This document shows, in pieces, positions 50,240 to 61,041 of a DNA stretch of 64,000 bases. A model generated the notes under the pieces. It searched no databases, was not told the DNA's origin, and worked only from the letters and a program-made list of their open reading frames with translations. Each line of letters begins with the position of its first letter. Position 1 is the stretch's first letter. The position numbers and the translations under genes are program-made. This DNA comes from Natronospirillum sp. (lineage in GTDB: Bacteria > Pseudomonadota > Gammaproteobacteria > Pseudomonadales > Natronospirillaceae). Where the stretch lies: assembly GCF_022565775.1 (NCBI RefSeq), contig NZ_JAIUMC010000007.1:1-64000 (forward strand). The letters run 5' to 3'.

Positions 50240-50983
50240 ATGACCGATCCCATACTTGCCTCGCGCGACGGCGCCGTATTGACGCTGCGTTTCAATCGCC
50301 CCGACAAGAAAAACGCCATCACCCAGGCCATGTACTCAACACTGGCGGATGAACTGGAAGCTGCGGCAACAGACGATAAAGTCCGCGTCGTGGTGTTTGC
50401 CGGCCAGGCCGATTGTTTCACGGCGGGCAACGACCTCAAGGACTTCATGACCGGGGTGAAGGATTTTGCCAATGCACCGGTATTGCGTTTTCTCCGCACT
50501 GCGGCTGTTTTTCCCAAGCCCATGCTCGCCAGCGTCAACGGCCATGCAGTGGGAATAGGCACCACGCTGCTGCTGCACTGTGATCTGGTATGCCTGGGCA
50601 CAGAGGCCAAACTGCAACTCCCCTTTGTCAGCCTCGGTTTGGTGCCGGAGTTTGCCTCGTCACTGATACTGCCGCGCCTGGTCGGTTACCCGAAAGCCGC
50701 CGAATGGCTACTCACCGGCCAGCCTTTCGGCGCAGAGGAAGCCCTGCAGGCCGGTATGGTCAATCGGGTAACCGCACCTGAGGATGTTGATACTGTGGTC
50801 ACGGAGTGGGCGCAGAGCATGGCCGAACAGCCCCCACAGGCCCTGCAGGCGGCGCGTCGTCTGATGCGGGCACCGACACAGGCAGAAACCCTGCAGGCCA
50901 TCGAGAATGAAGCCGAGGTGTTCGCCGAACGACTGCAGAGCCGCGAATTCCAGCAGCGCGTCGCCGCGTTCTTCAAGCGATAG
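50240..50983 (+). CDS. enoyl-CoA hydratase/isomerase family protein
   Basis: LRFNRPDKKNAITQAMYSTLADEL; ADCFTAGNDLKDF; PMLASVNGHAVGIGTTLLLHCDLV. Confidence 0.92.
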   Translation: MTDPILASRDGAVLTLRFNRPDKKNAITQAMYSTLADELEAAATDDKVRVVVFAGQADCFTAGNDLKDFMTGVKDFANAPVLRFLRTAAVFPKPMLASVNGHAVGIGTTLLLHCDLVCLGTEAKLQLPFVSLGLVPEFASSLILPRLVGYPKAAEWLLTGQPFGAEEALQAGMVNRVTAPEDVDTVVTEWAQSMAEQPPQALQAARRLMRAPTQAETLQAIENEAEVFAERLQSREFQQRVAAFFKR

Positions 50984-50993
50984 GCAACGCAAG

Positions 50994-51145
50994 CGTGGCC
51001 AAGGGCCACGGCCTGCAAATGTGGCGGCGTCTGTAGGCTGTGAGCCTTGCTCACGCATTCTGGCCGAAGCACCCTACGTGGCCAAGGGCCACAGCCTACA
51101 GATTTTTGCGAGGCCAAGGCCCACGGCCTACAGGTGGGCCGCAGC

Positions 51146-51148
<3 letters not shown>
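50994..51148. repeat. REP-like repeat block between convergent genes
   Basis: Several copies of CGTGGCCAAGGGCCAC(A/G)GCCT(A/G)CA and TGTAGGCTGTGAGCCTTGCTCACGCATTC. Confidence 0.8.
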
Positions 51149-52648
<1,500 letters not shown>

Positions 52649-52788
52649 CAGTTTCACCTGTCTGGCTGTCGCGAAGGCTGCAAGCCTGAAAGATCTGAAA
52701 ATCAGGCTGCATCTAAATACTCAAAATATTTTACACAATGTCTGATTTATAGAACACCCGTATCTGCAACAGATGCGTTCAGGCTATT

Positions 52789-53550
52789 TCAAAACCAGAG
52801 ATTCGTCACGCCCTGGTACAAGAGCCGTCCGCCGGTAATCAGCAGAAACGCGTAGCAAATACGGTAGAAGACAAAGATGGAGATGCGCTTGTGCAGCCAG
52901 TAACCACTGTAAACCCCGAAAATGGCCAGAGGTCCCAGCACCAGCGCTGTCATCAGGTTGGTGGTATCGAACTGACCCAGAAGCGCATAGGGCACCAACT
53001 TGACGTAATTGACCACAGTAAAGAACATCACGGTGGTACCCACAAACAGGGTCTTGTCCAGTCGCTGGGGCAGCAGATACATATTCATTGGCGGGCCGCC
53101 GGCATGGGCAGAGAAACTGGTAAAGCCGGCGACTGTTGACCAGAAGGTGCCCCTGGTCCAACTCGGGAGTGCGGGGGTGCTGCCCTCAGGTGCCCGATTC
53201 AGGTAATAGTTCAACGCGAAGACGACCGCGATCACGCCGATCAGGATGCGCAGGTGGTCGTCACTGACCCAACGGTAGGTCAAAAAGGCGATCAGGATAC
53301 CCAGTACCGAGCCGGGAATCATGATCAGGATATTGCGGTTGTCCCATTTCTTCCAGAAGGCCTTCAGGCCGGCCAGATCCATGATGCACAGAATGGGCAG
53401 CATGATGGCCGCAGCCTGGAACGGCGGTATTACCAGGGCCATCAGTGGTACCGCCATCACTCCCACCCCACCTCCAAAGCCGCCCTTGGAAATACCGGCA
53501 ATCATGACGGCAAAAAAGGCAGAGAGGTAAAACAGCGGCTCCTGGATCAT
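52789..53550 (-). CDS. sulfite exporter TauE/SafE family protein
   Basis: Multi-TM; FAVMIAGISKGGFGGGVGVMAVPLMAL; AGFTSFSAHAGGPPMNMYLLPQ. Confidence 0.92.
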   Translation of the reverse strand: MIQEPLFYLSAFFAVMIAGISKGGFGGGVGVMAVPLMALVIPPFQAAAIMLPILCIMDLAGLKAFWKKWDNRNILIMIPGSVLGILIAFLTYRWVSDDHLRILIGVIAVVFALNYYLNRAPEGSTPALPSWTRGTFWSTVAGFTSFSAHAGGPPMNMYLLPQRLDKTLFVGTTVMFFTVVNYVKLVPYALLGQFDTTNLMTALVLGPLAIFGVYSGYWLHKRISIFVFYRICYAFLLITGGRLLYQGVTNLWF

Positions 53551-53716
53551 CGGCACTTCCTGCAGTGACAGCACGCGAAAGCGCCGACTATAACAAAGCC
53601 AATCCGGCTTTTGGGATCATTTTATGATGACTGTTCAGGTGGCATCCGAAAGCCAGAGAGGTGACAATAGGCGCCATAATCAGAAACGACCGACCTGTCA
53701 GCGGAGGACCCAGCAA

Positions 53717-54952
53717 ATGAAATCAGGCATGGTGATTGTAGGAGCCGGCGAAGCCGGTGTTCGCGCAGCCGTTACCTTGCGCCAGCAGGGCTGGGACGGC
53801 CCTGTAACCCTTTTGGGTGAAGAGCCCCATACCCCCTATGAGCGCCCTCCCCTGTCCAAGGACTATCTCACCGGTGCGGATCGAAAACTCACAAGTATTG
53901 GCGGAACCAACCAGTTTGAGGCCCTGGAAATCAATTTCCGGCCCAGCGTCACGGTGGAGGCCATTCGCCGCGAAGACCGGACACTGATCACCCGGGATGG
54001 TGAAACGCTGCAGTATGAAAAATTGCTGCTGGCCACCGGCGCCAGTGCGCGCAGAGTCCGTATCCCCAAGGTCCCGGACCCCTCCATACTGCTACTGCGC
54101 TCGGTGAACGATTCTGACCGTATCCGGGAACGCATGCGCGAAGGACTGAATGTGGTAATGGTCGGCGGTGGGTTTATCGGCCTCGAAGTGGCCGCCTCGC
54201 TGCGCAGCCACGGTGCCATCGTGCATGTGCTGGAGTTGCAGGATGAACTGATGAAACGGGCGGTACCGGCATCCATCGCGCAGATCATTCGCCAGGAACA
54301 TCAGAACCAGGGGGTTCATATCCACCTGTCCACCCGGGTCTCGGACGTCAACACGCGTCATGACCGGCGCATGCTGACCCTGTCGAACGGTCAGACCATC
54401 CAGGCCGACATGATTATCGCGGGCGTCGGCGCGGCACCCAGCACCGGCCTGGCTGAGTCGGCCGGACTCAGGATCGAAAATGGCATCGCAGTCGATGCCG
54501 GCATGGCGACGGAAGACCCGCATATATTTGCCGCCGGAGACTGCTGTTCCTTCCCTCACCCTCTGTATGACAACAATCGTATGCGGCTTGAGTCCTGGCG
54601 TTGTGCGCAGGAACAGGGCGAAGTCGCGGCACTGAATATGCTGGGCAAGGGCGAGACCTACATGAAAGCGCCCTGGTTCTGGTCCAACCAGTTTGATCTG
54701 GGCCTGCAGATTGCCGGCTTGCCGGATCAGGGCAGCGAAGAGGTCGTGCGACAGATTGATGACCGGTCGCTGCTGCACTTCAGTCTGCGCGCGGATGGCA
54801 CCTTGGCCGGCGCTGCCGGCGTGGCGCCGGGCAATGCCATCGCACGGGACATCAAGATATGCGAACGCCTGATCAATGGTGGCAGCAAGCCGGATCCGGC
54901 GGTACTGTCTGACCCCGGTGCGCCCCTGAAGCCGCTGTTGCAGGCGGGCTGA
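53717..54952 (+). CDS. FAD-dependent oxidoreductase (rubredoxin/ferredoxin reductase family)
   Basis: MVIVGAGEAGVRAAVTLRQQGWDGPVTLLGEEPHTPYERPPLSKDYL; VMVGGGFIGLEVAASLRSHGA; IFAAGDCCSFP. Confidence 0.92.
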   Translation: MKSGMVIVGAGEAGVRAAVTLRQQGWDGPVTLLGEEPHTPYERPPLSKDYLTGADRKLTSIGGTNQFEALEINFRPSVTVEAIRREDRTLITRDGETLQYEKLLLATGASARRVRIPKVPDPSILLLRSVNDSDRIRERMREGLNVVMVGGGFIGLEVAASLRSHGAIVHVLELQDELMKRAVPASIAQIIRQEHQNQGVHIHLSTRVSDVNTRHDRRMLTLSNGQTIQADMIIAGVGAAPSTGLAESAGLRIENGIAVDAGMATEDPHIFAAGDCCSFPHPLYDNNRMRLESWRCAQEQGEVAALNMLGKGETYMKAPWFWSNQFDLGLQIAGLPDQGSEEVVRQIDDRSLLHFSLRADGTLAGAAGVAPGNAIARDIKICERLINGGSKPDPAVLSDPGAPLKPLLQAG

Positions 54953-55000
54953 CGGCAGACCAAGAGCTGCTTCCTGCACGGTGCGGTGCGGTGCGTCGAT

Positions 55001-55074
55001 TAAACCAAAATAGTTTACTTTCTTTTTTTAAACCATTATTGTTTAATTTCTGAAGGTAAACCATAGTGATTTAA
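55001..55074 (+). promoter_or_regulatory. Three palindromic operator-like iterons, 28-bp period
   Basis: TAAACCAAAATAGTTTA (55001), TAAACCATTATTGTTTA (55029), TAAACCATAGTGATTTA (55057); inverted half sites TAAAC/GTTTA. Confidence 0.75.
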
Positions 55075-55075
55075 T

Positions 55076-55720
55076 ATGGCCCAGCAACGCTATCTGGTCG
55101 TGATTGGCGATCTGATCAGTTCCCGGGACGCCGCAGATCGGGGCGAGCTGCAGCGTCGCTTGGCGCAGTGCCTGCTGACGCTGAACAAACCTGCTCCGGA
55201 AGGGCTGGCATCACCCTATACCATTACCCTGGGTGATGAGTTTCAGGCCGTGCGCACCCGCTCGGACAGGCTGTGGTTCGAACTGATGCACATTCAGAAA
55301 GCACTGCTGCCGGCGCGGGTTCGCTTTTCGCTGGGTCTGGGCGAGATAGCCACACCCATCAATCGGGAGCAGGCGCTGGGCATGGATGGCAAAGCCTTTT
55401 ACCACGCCCGGGACGGCATGGAGCGGCTCAAGGGACAGGCTCGAACGCTGGCCATCACCGGACTGGCTGACGCAGACCAGCGCTGGGCCGACGCGCTGCT
55501 GCAGGTGATCGGCAGCATGAGCGCAAAGTGGCGGGCCAACCGCTACGAGATTCTGTGCCGCCTGCTGATGGACCAGACGCCAGCGGATATCGCCGCGGCA
55601 CTGGAAATCAGTATTCAGGCGGTGTATCAGAATATCCGGGATGGTGAGCTGGAGCTGATCATGGCGTTGTTCGCCCTGCTGGATACACTGCTTGAACCCA
55701 GTTTCGACCACAAGGATTGA
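55076..55720 (+). CDS. SatD family protein
   Basis: YLVVIGDLISSRDAADRGELQRRLAQ; TITLGDEFQAV; C-terminal HTH-like TPADIAAALEISIQAVYQNIRDGELEL. Confidence 0.85.
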   Translation: MAQQRYLVVIGDLISSRDAADRGELQRRLAQCLLTLNKPAPEGLASPYTITLGDEFQAVRTRSDRLWFELMHIQKALLPARVRFSLGLGEIATPINREQALGMDGKAFYHARDGMERLKGQARTLAITGLADADQRWADALLQVIGSMSAKWRANRYEILCRLLMDQTPADIAAALEISIQAVYQNIRDGELELIMALFALLDTLLEPSFDHKD

Positions 55721-55727
55721 ACCGCAT

Positions 55728-56435
55728 ATGGGCGCTCTGCTGTTTTTCACACTGCTGGTCATGATCCGCTGGGGCCTGCCCGACAAACCGGCCTCGGTCA
55801 GGCGGCTGGCCGTGCTGGCGGTACTCACCCTGCTGGCAGCGCTGGCAACACTGCAGCTGTCGGCAGGCTGGGTGTTGCTGACCCTGTGCATTCTTGCCCT
55901 GCATGCGCTGCCGGAACGCCTGCTGGCTGCCCGCCACCTCAACCTGAGTCGACTGCTGGCACTGCTGATGTCGGCCCTGCTGCTGATCCTGTTCTACTAT
56001 ATCCCGGGGACTGCAATCGGCATTGCCAGCACGGAGCCACTGGCTGCCCTGCCCGACCTGGCAACCAAATATCTGGCCATGGTTCTGGGCGGGCTGCTGC
56101 TCGCCAACGAAGCCAACTATCTGATTCGCGTTGTCTTTCAGCGCTTTCATCTGGAGCCCATGCAGGCCTCCTCGGACCAGAACGAGCCAGCGACCATTGA
56201 CCAGCAGGAATACAACGCAGGTCGCATCATCGGTATTCTGGAGCGCTGGATCATCTATCTGGTGGTGGTCACTGCCCAGTACTACACCATCATTGCCCTG
56301 ATCATTGCGGCCAAGGGCTTCGCCCGTTTCCGCCAGATGGATGAAAGACCCTTTGCCGAATACGTGCTGATTGGCACCCTGCTCTCCACTCTGCTGACCA
56401 TCGTGATTGCAGAGGTGGTACTGCGGCTACATTGA
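55728..56435 (+). CDS. multi-TM membrane protein, SatD partner
   Basis: Several TM helices; GRIIGILERWIIYLVVVTAQYYTIIALIIAAKGFARFRQMDERPFAEYVLIGTLLSTLLTIVIAEV; starts 7 nt after the satD stop. Confidence 0.82.
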   Translation: MGALLFFTLLVMIRWGLPDKPASVRRLAVLAVLTLLAALATLQLSAGWVLLTLCILALHALPERLLAARHLNLSRLLALLMSALLLILFYYIPGTAIGIASTEPLAALPDLATKYLAMVLGGLLLANEANYLIRVVFQRFHLEPMQASSDQNEPATIDQQEYNAGRIIGILERWIIYLVVVTAQYYTIIALIIAAKGFARFRQMDERPFAEYVLIGTLLSTLLTIVIAEVVLRLH

Positions 56436-56468
56436 ATTGAATTGAACTGAAAGGAAACCCGATCTCCC

Positions 56469-56954
56469 ATGTCTGAACTGACCATTGTCCCCGCCCGTCC
56501 CGACCAGGTCCCTGTTATTATGGGCTTTATTCGCGCTCTGGCCATTTATGAGAACGCGGAGGATCAGGTTGAAGCCACCGAAGAAGACATTCAGCAGGCG
56601 CTGTTTGGCGAAGATGCAACGACCCACGGTGTGATCTGCTTTATGGGTGACCAGCCGGTGGGCTTTGCCATCTATTTTTTCAACTTCTCAACCTGGACCG
56701 GCAAGCGGGGCATCTATCTCGAGGATCTTTTCGTGGACCCGGAGTACCGGGGACACGGGGCCGGGAAAGCACTGCTGCAGTACCTGGCCAAACTGGCGCT
56801 CGACAAGGACTGCCGCCGTTTCGAGTGGAGCGTACTGGACTGGAACACGCCGTCGATCGCCTTCTACGAGTCGCTGGGGGCCCGTCCCATGTCGGAATGG
56901 ATTGGCTATCGAGTGGATGGCGAGGCGCTGGAGCGCCTCGCGCAGGGAGTATAG
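56469..56954 (+). CDS. GNAT family N-acetyltransferase
   Basis: IYLEDLFVDPEYRGHGAGKALLQYLAKLALDKDCRRFEWSVLDWNTPSIAFYESLGARPMSEW. Confidence 0.93.
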   Translation: MSELTIVPARPDQVPVIMGFIRALAIYENAEDQVEATEEDIQQALFGEDATTHGVICFMGDQPVGFAIYFFNFSTWTGKRGIYLEDLFVDPEYRGHGAGKALLQYLAKLALDKDCRRFEWSVLDWNTPSIAFYESLGARPMSEWIGYRVDGEALERLAQGV

Positions 56955-56978
56955 CGCACCGGTGGGCACTGTGTCCGG

Positions 56979-58754
56979 TCAGAAACCAGGTTGCAGCCGA
57001 TGGGCCTGCCCTTCCTCATTGCGCAGAATGGGCTTCATGGAGTCCTCATGCCGGACATCCAGCCAGTAGAGTGTATTTTCACCACCGGTCATGCTGCGCA
57101 TCGCCAAACGGCCTGGACCAAAACCGTAATCGGCAGAGGACAGCAGGAACGGACCTATAGGTCCTCCGTCTGCTCCATACTTGCCAAGCTCGACGCCATC
57201 AGCATCGGGCTCGCTGGCCGGCACCGCCGTGGCAAAATCCTCTTCAGAGCTGTCGCTGACGTCCTCGTCTCGCGCCACTACCAATATTTCGGAGCGCTCC
57301 TGGCGAGCCAGTCCCACGGCCGGGTGTATGGTCGGGTCTGACAGGGCCAGACGCCAGTTCTGGTCCTCGCGATAATTCAGTGCATCGGGGTCCGCGTCAG
57401 GCTCCAGCCAGTAGGCTCTGAACGTCTCGCCCTCCGGGTCAGGGAAAGACCGGGAGCTTGCGTTGAAAAACACCTTGTTGCCCGACGTGTGCACCCACGG
57501 CTCGCCGATGCTGCCGATGCCGTCTCGAATCACCAGGTTTTCCGGCAACGAATAGTCGGCTACTTGATCGGTATCCGCTTTCTCGATGCTTTCCACCACC
57601 TCGATAATCTGGTCATCGGAATCCTCGATACTATAAGCCCAAACGATATGGTCATCCGTGGTCGTGACGAATTTGGGAAAATCTTCTGCGTCTTCGATGT
57701 CCGAACGCAGTATCTCGATATCAGGCTCTCCCGAGTCAATCGAGAGGCGCGTCAACCGGGCGCCATCGCTGTCATGATCGGCAATGTAGACGTTCTCGCC
57801 ATCATTGGCATACCGCGTCGTCACTACCAGGTTGACAACGCCATCGTCCAGGGCATCAATCGCTACGGGGTCGGACAGCTCCTGCTCTTCTCGATCAAAT
57901 GCGCGGACATAACCGGCGCGGGTCTGGATCAGAAGGTCACCACTGTCCAGTCGGCCCACCTTGAGCACTTGCAAGTTGTCGCTCAGGTCATCAAGCTCTG
58001 TGCCCTCATCATCCAGAGCATCTATATCCCGGAAGACCATAGTGAACTCGGAGGGATCTCCCTGCGGTAGTATCAGTCCCTCAATCGCGCCATCCTCGTC
58101 GCGAACCGCAATCACCGACACTGCACCATCGTCAGGCAGCTCAAGTGCCGCAGGATCTTGGGAAGTGGCCGCATCCACCGGGACCGCATACCAGAATTCT
58201 GTATCCAGTCTGTAGACCACCAGAGCATTATCGCTGTTCTGGTAGTCCGGCTCGACTCGGAGGCTGTCAACGTCCTCTCCTCGGCTTTCGGAGGAAATCT
58301 GCCTTGGTGTCACGCCACCCGCCGACGCATCGGCATCCGCCCACCAGAGATGCTCGTCCATGGCATAGACCACCCCTTCGATGGTCATTTCGCCGCTGGC
58401 GTCGGTAGAGAAATGGGTATCCATCTGCTGAACATCTTCTCCGTTGTCACTGCGCGCGACCTCAAACACGGTGCCCTGTTCGGAATCAAGCGCGCAGACC
58501 CGATCCTGAACAGCAAAGAAACTGAGGCCAGAATGCCCCTCTCGGCTCAAACCGTCATTATTGTCTGCCAGATCCAGGTTGGCCTCACAGTTGACAGTCA
58601 ACTGCCCATTGTCATTGTCGCCGTTGCCGTTGTCTCCATTACCATTGCCATTGTCGCCGTTGCCAGAACTGCTAGAACTTGAACCACTGTCATTGCAGGC
58701 AATCAGCAGTGCCGAGCTCATGATCATCATTGCTTGAAGCGTCTTGTGTCGCAT
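56979..58754 (-). CDS. lipoprotein of unknown function with low-complexity linker
   Basis: MRHKTLQAMMIMSSALLIAC lipobox; SSSSSSGNGDNGNGNGDNGNGDNDNG linker; paralog of 61042-62703 (DEHLWWADADASAGGVTPRQISSE). Confidence 0.82.
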   Translation of the reverse strand: MRHKTLQAMMIMSSALLIACNDSGSSSSSSGNGDNGNGNGDNGNGDNDNGQLTVNCEANLDLADNNDGLSREGHSGLSFFAVQDRVCALDSEQGTVFEVARSDNGEDVQQMDTHFSTDASGEMTIEGVVYAMDEHLWWADADASAGGVTPRQISSESRGEDVDSLRVEPDYQNSDNALVVYRLDTEFWYAVPVDAATSQDPAALELPDDGAVSVIAVRDEDGAIEGLILPQGDPSEFTMVFRDIDALDDEGTELDDLSDNLQVLKVGRLDSGDLLIQTRAGYVRAFDREEQELSDPVAIDALDDGVVNLVVTTRYANDGENVYIADHDSDGARLTRLSIDSGEPDIEILRSDIEDAEDFPKFVTTTDDHIVWAYSIEDSDDQIIEVVESIEKADTDQVADYSLPENLVIRDGIGSIGEPWVHTSGNKVFFNASSRSFPDPEGETFRAYWLEPDADPDALNYREDQNWRLALSDPTIHPAVGLARQERSEILVVARDEDVSDSSEEDFATAVPASEPDADGVELGKYGADGGPIGPFLLSSADYGFGPGRLAMRSMTGGENTLYWLDVRHEDSMKPILRNEEGQAHRLQPGF

Positions 58755-58857
58755 ACCGTCCTCTTGTTGTTGCTGCGTTGAAGCTTCTCTGGTCCGACCG
58801 GCCTGCACAAGCACACTTGTGAACCGTGACGGATCAGTAACAGGGTGACAGAAAGGC

Positions 58858-58874
58858 CTTACATACGACTTACA
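58858..58874 (-). promoter_or_regulatory. 11-bp-period direct repeat upstream of the lipoprotein gene
   Basis: Minus strand TGTAAG-TCGTA-TGTAAG. Confidence 0.5.
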
Positions 58875-58937
58875 AATGGTGGAACTGAAGCGATATTTAC
58901 TTGGTGAGAGGACAATTTACAGGGAGGATTCTGCAAC

Positions 58938-58967
58938 AAAAAAGCCGCACTCCGGAAGAGTGCGGCT
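58938..58967 (-). terminator. Intrinsic terminator of the beta-amylase gene
   Basis: Minus strand AGCCGCACTC-ttccg-GAGTGCGGCT followed by TTTTT. Confidence 0.85.
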
Positions 58968-58988
58968 ATTCAAGGGATCTGAAATGGA

Positions 58989-60785
58989 TCAGAAGCTGCC
59001 GGTGCTGCTGACAGACGAGCCATCGCCGCCTGTCGTCACCTGGTTGTTGCTGCCGGACTGCCATTCGACGCCGGCGCCCGGATTGCTCTCCTCGCGCTTG
59101 ACGCACTTCCACTCGATGCTGGTATTCTTCGGCAGGTCACTGACCGAGCCGCTCCATGTCGGGTAGTTGGTGGCGTCCAGCAGAACACCATTGGCCGGGT
59201 CCCAGTTGCCCAGTTCCGCTGTATTGCCGACTGCGTAGACACTCTGGCCCCAGTAGGTGCTGCCATTGTTGCAGGTAAAGTTGACCGTCGCCCCATCATC
59301 ACCGGTACCGGCATGGAAGTTCTGGATGAACTGTGCATAGCGGTTGCGCCCGGTGTTGTTTTCAGTGACGTTCTGCAGGCGCAGGATGGTCAGGCCGTTG
59401 TAGCTGCTGTGGGTAAAGGCGTTTTCGATCTGATCCCAGCCAAAGTCGGTCATGGCACCGCCGGCCAGTGCATTTTCGCCTTTCAGGTCAACGCCCTGGT
59501 TACCGCCTTCTTCACCCACCCAGAACACCAGGTCTTCGGCCCGCGAGTAGTCCGGGAAGCTGTCCGGGTTGCCCATTTCCAGCGCGGTGAAATGCAGGAC
59601 GACATTACGGTTAGGGTCGCTGCCGGTCTGGGTGGTGTTGATCATGCTCTCATACCCATGACCGGTGGACGGTGAGTAGATATCAATGTCGGACGGAATC
59701 AGGCCGGCGGTCATTTCGGGAACGCGGCGCACACTGTCGCTCGGGTTGCCGATCTGCCAGTGGATACCGGGGATCTTCATGCCCAGTTCGATACCGCTGA
59801 AGGCACCGTCAAAGCCATCCATGGCCGCATTCAGCATGCGGGTACCATGTGCTGTCAGCGATTCGTGGTACCAGCGGATGAAATCTCGCCCGTACTGGCT
59901 GTACAGATGGTCCTGCTGATCAAAGAAGAACTGTGCATCGGACGGCGGATTGACCTGATCGAAGTTGCTCAGACTGGTGCCCCAGGCATTGTTGAGGCTG
60001 GTCAGGTTGCCGTACTTGTCTTCGGCCCAGGCCTGGAAGTCTTCAATGGCCAGGCGACCATAGGCCTGCAGCGCACCGCGCCCCGGATAGGAGGCGATGG
60101 CATGCCCGTCATCATGCTGATTGTAGGATGGGTAGCGCAGTTCACCGGCCGGACCCATGCTGATGTTCAGCTCGATAATGTGGTCCGCCAGATGCTCGTA
60201 CCGGTCCTGGAAGGCCGCCATGAAATCGGCATACTGGTCCAGCACAAAGTCATCGGCCCACAGGGACACGGTTTCCACCGAGTAGTTGCCGAATTCGCTC
60301 TTGTAACGCATGTCGGCATCGCTCAGGCCAGCATGTTGAGCCGGGATATCTTCCCAGATCCACCAGGGAATCGGGATCTCGTTGGTGCCGCTCTGCCCGA
60401 GTTGCCAACTGTTGCCATCCCGGGTGATCACGTCTTCACCGCAGTCGTCACCGACGTTGCCACCACACTGGTGGAAGGACATGATCGGGATAATCTGCAG
60501 GCCGCGGGAAATAATGGTGTCAAAGATGGCGTCATAGTAAGACCAGTCGTACTGACCATCACCATCACCTTCGACCATGCCCCACCAGACATCCACCGAG
60601 ACGCCGTCAAGGCCGTAACTGGCGGCTTCTTCCAACTGCCATTCGAATGCACTCCATTCACTGCTGTTGCGCAGTTCCAGCGGGGCCATCGCATTGGTGG
60701 TTTCAGCGAGATCTGCCCAGGCGGCGGAAGCCATAAGCAACGCCGTGGCACCCAGGGCACCAGCGGCACGTTTCAAGTTCAACAT
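58989..60785 (-). CDS. secreted beta-amylase (GH14) with C-terminal CBM20-like starch-binding domain
   Basis: Signal peptide MLNLKRAAGALGATALLMASAAWA; GVSVDVWWGMVEGDGDGQYDWSYY; MSFHQCGGNVGD; catalytic motifs GPAGELRYPSY and LKGENAL; C-term FTCNNGSTYWGQSVYAVGNTAELGNWDPANGVLLDATNYPTWSGSVSDLPKNTSIEWKCVK. Confidence 0.95.
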   Translation of the reverse strand: MLNLKRAAGALGATALLMASAAWADLAETTNAMAPLELRNSSEWSAFEWQLEEAASYGLDGVSVDVWWGMVEGDGDGQYDWSYYDAIFDTIISRGLQIIPIMSFHQCGGNVGDDCGEDVITRDGNSWQLGQSGTNEIPIPWWIWEDIPAQHAGLSDADMRYKSEFGNYSVETVSLWADDFVLDQYADFMAAFQDRYEHLADHIIELNISMGPAGELRYPSYNQHDDGHAIASYPGRGALQAYGRLAIEDFQAWAEDKYGNLTSLNNAWGTSLSNFDQVNPPSDAQFFFDQQDHLYSQYGRDFIRWYHESLTAHGTRMLNAAMDGFDGAFSGIELGMKIPGIHWQIGNPSDSVRRVPEMTAGLIPSDIDIYSPSTGHGYESMINTTQTGSDPNRNVVLHFTALEMGNPDSFPDYSRAEDLVFWVGEEGGNQGVDLKGENALAGGAMTDFGWDQIENAFTHSSYNGLTILRLQNVTENNTGRNRYAQFIQNFHAGTGDDGATVNFTCNNGSTYWGQSVYAVGNTAELGNWDPANGVLLDATNYPTWSGSVSDLPKNTSIEWKCVKREESNPGAGVEWQSGSNNQVTTGGDGSSVSSTGSF

Positions 60786-60999
60786 ATCTTCACCTTTTCA
60801 CTTGTTGTTTTTGTCTTGGCCGTTCAAGGATTGACCGGTTGTGATGGTGGGAACAATCGAACTTTAGGGTGGAATTTTGGGGTCTAGTTGACCGGAAACC
60901 TGACCAAAACCTTGGCCAAAGGAGCAGCCATGCTGTTGATTTTATTGATTTTTTCACGCATTGCGATCGGTGTTCAGACGATCGCTGGAGAAGGTGGAA

Positions 61000-61030
61000 A
61001 CAGCCGCCGGGCATCGTCCATGCCCGGCGG
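61000..61030 (-). terminator. Putative terminator hairpin after the 553-aa lipoprotein
   Basis: CCGCCGGGCAT-cgtcc-ATGCCCGGCGG; short T-run on the minus strand. Confidence 0.55.
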
Positions 61031-61041
61031 GCATTAGGGCG

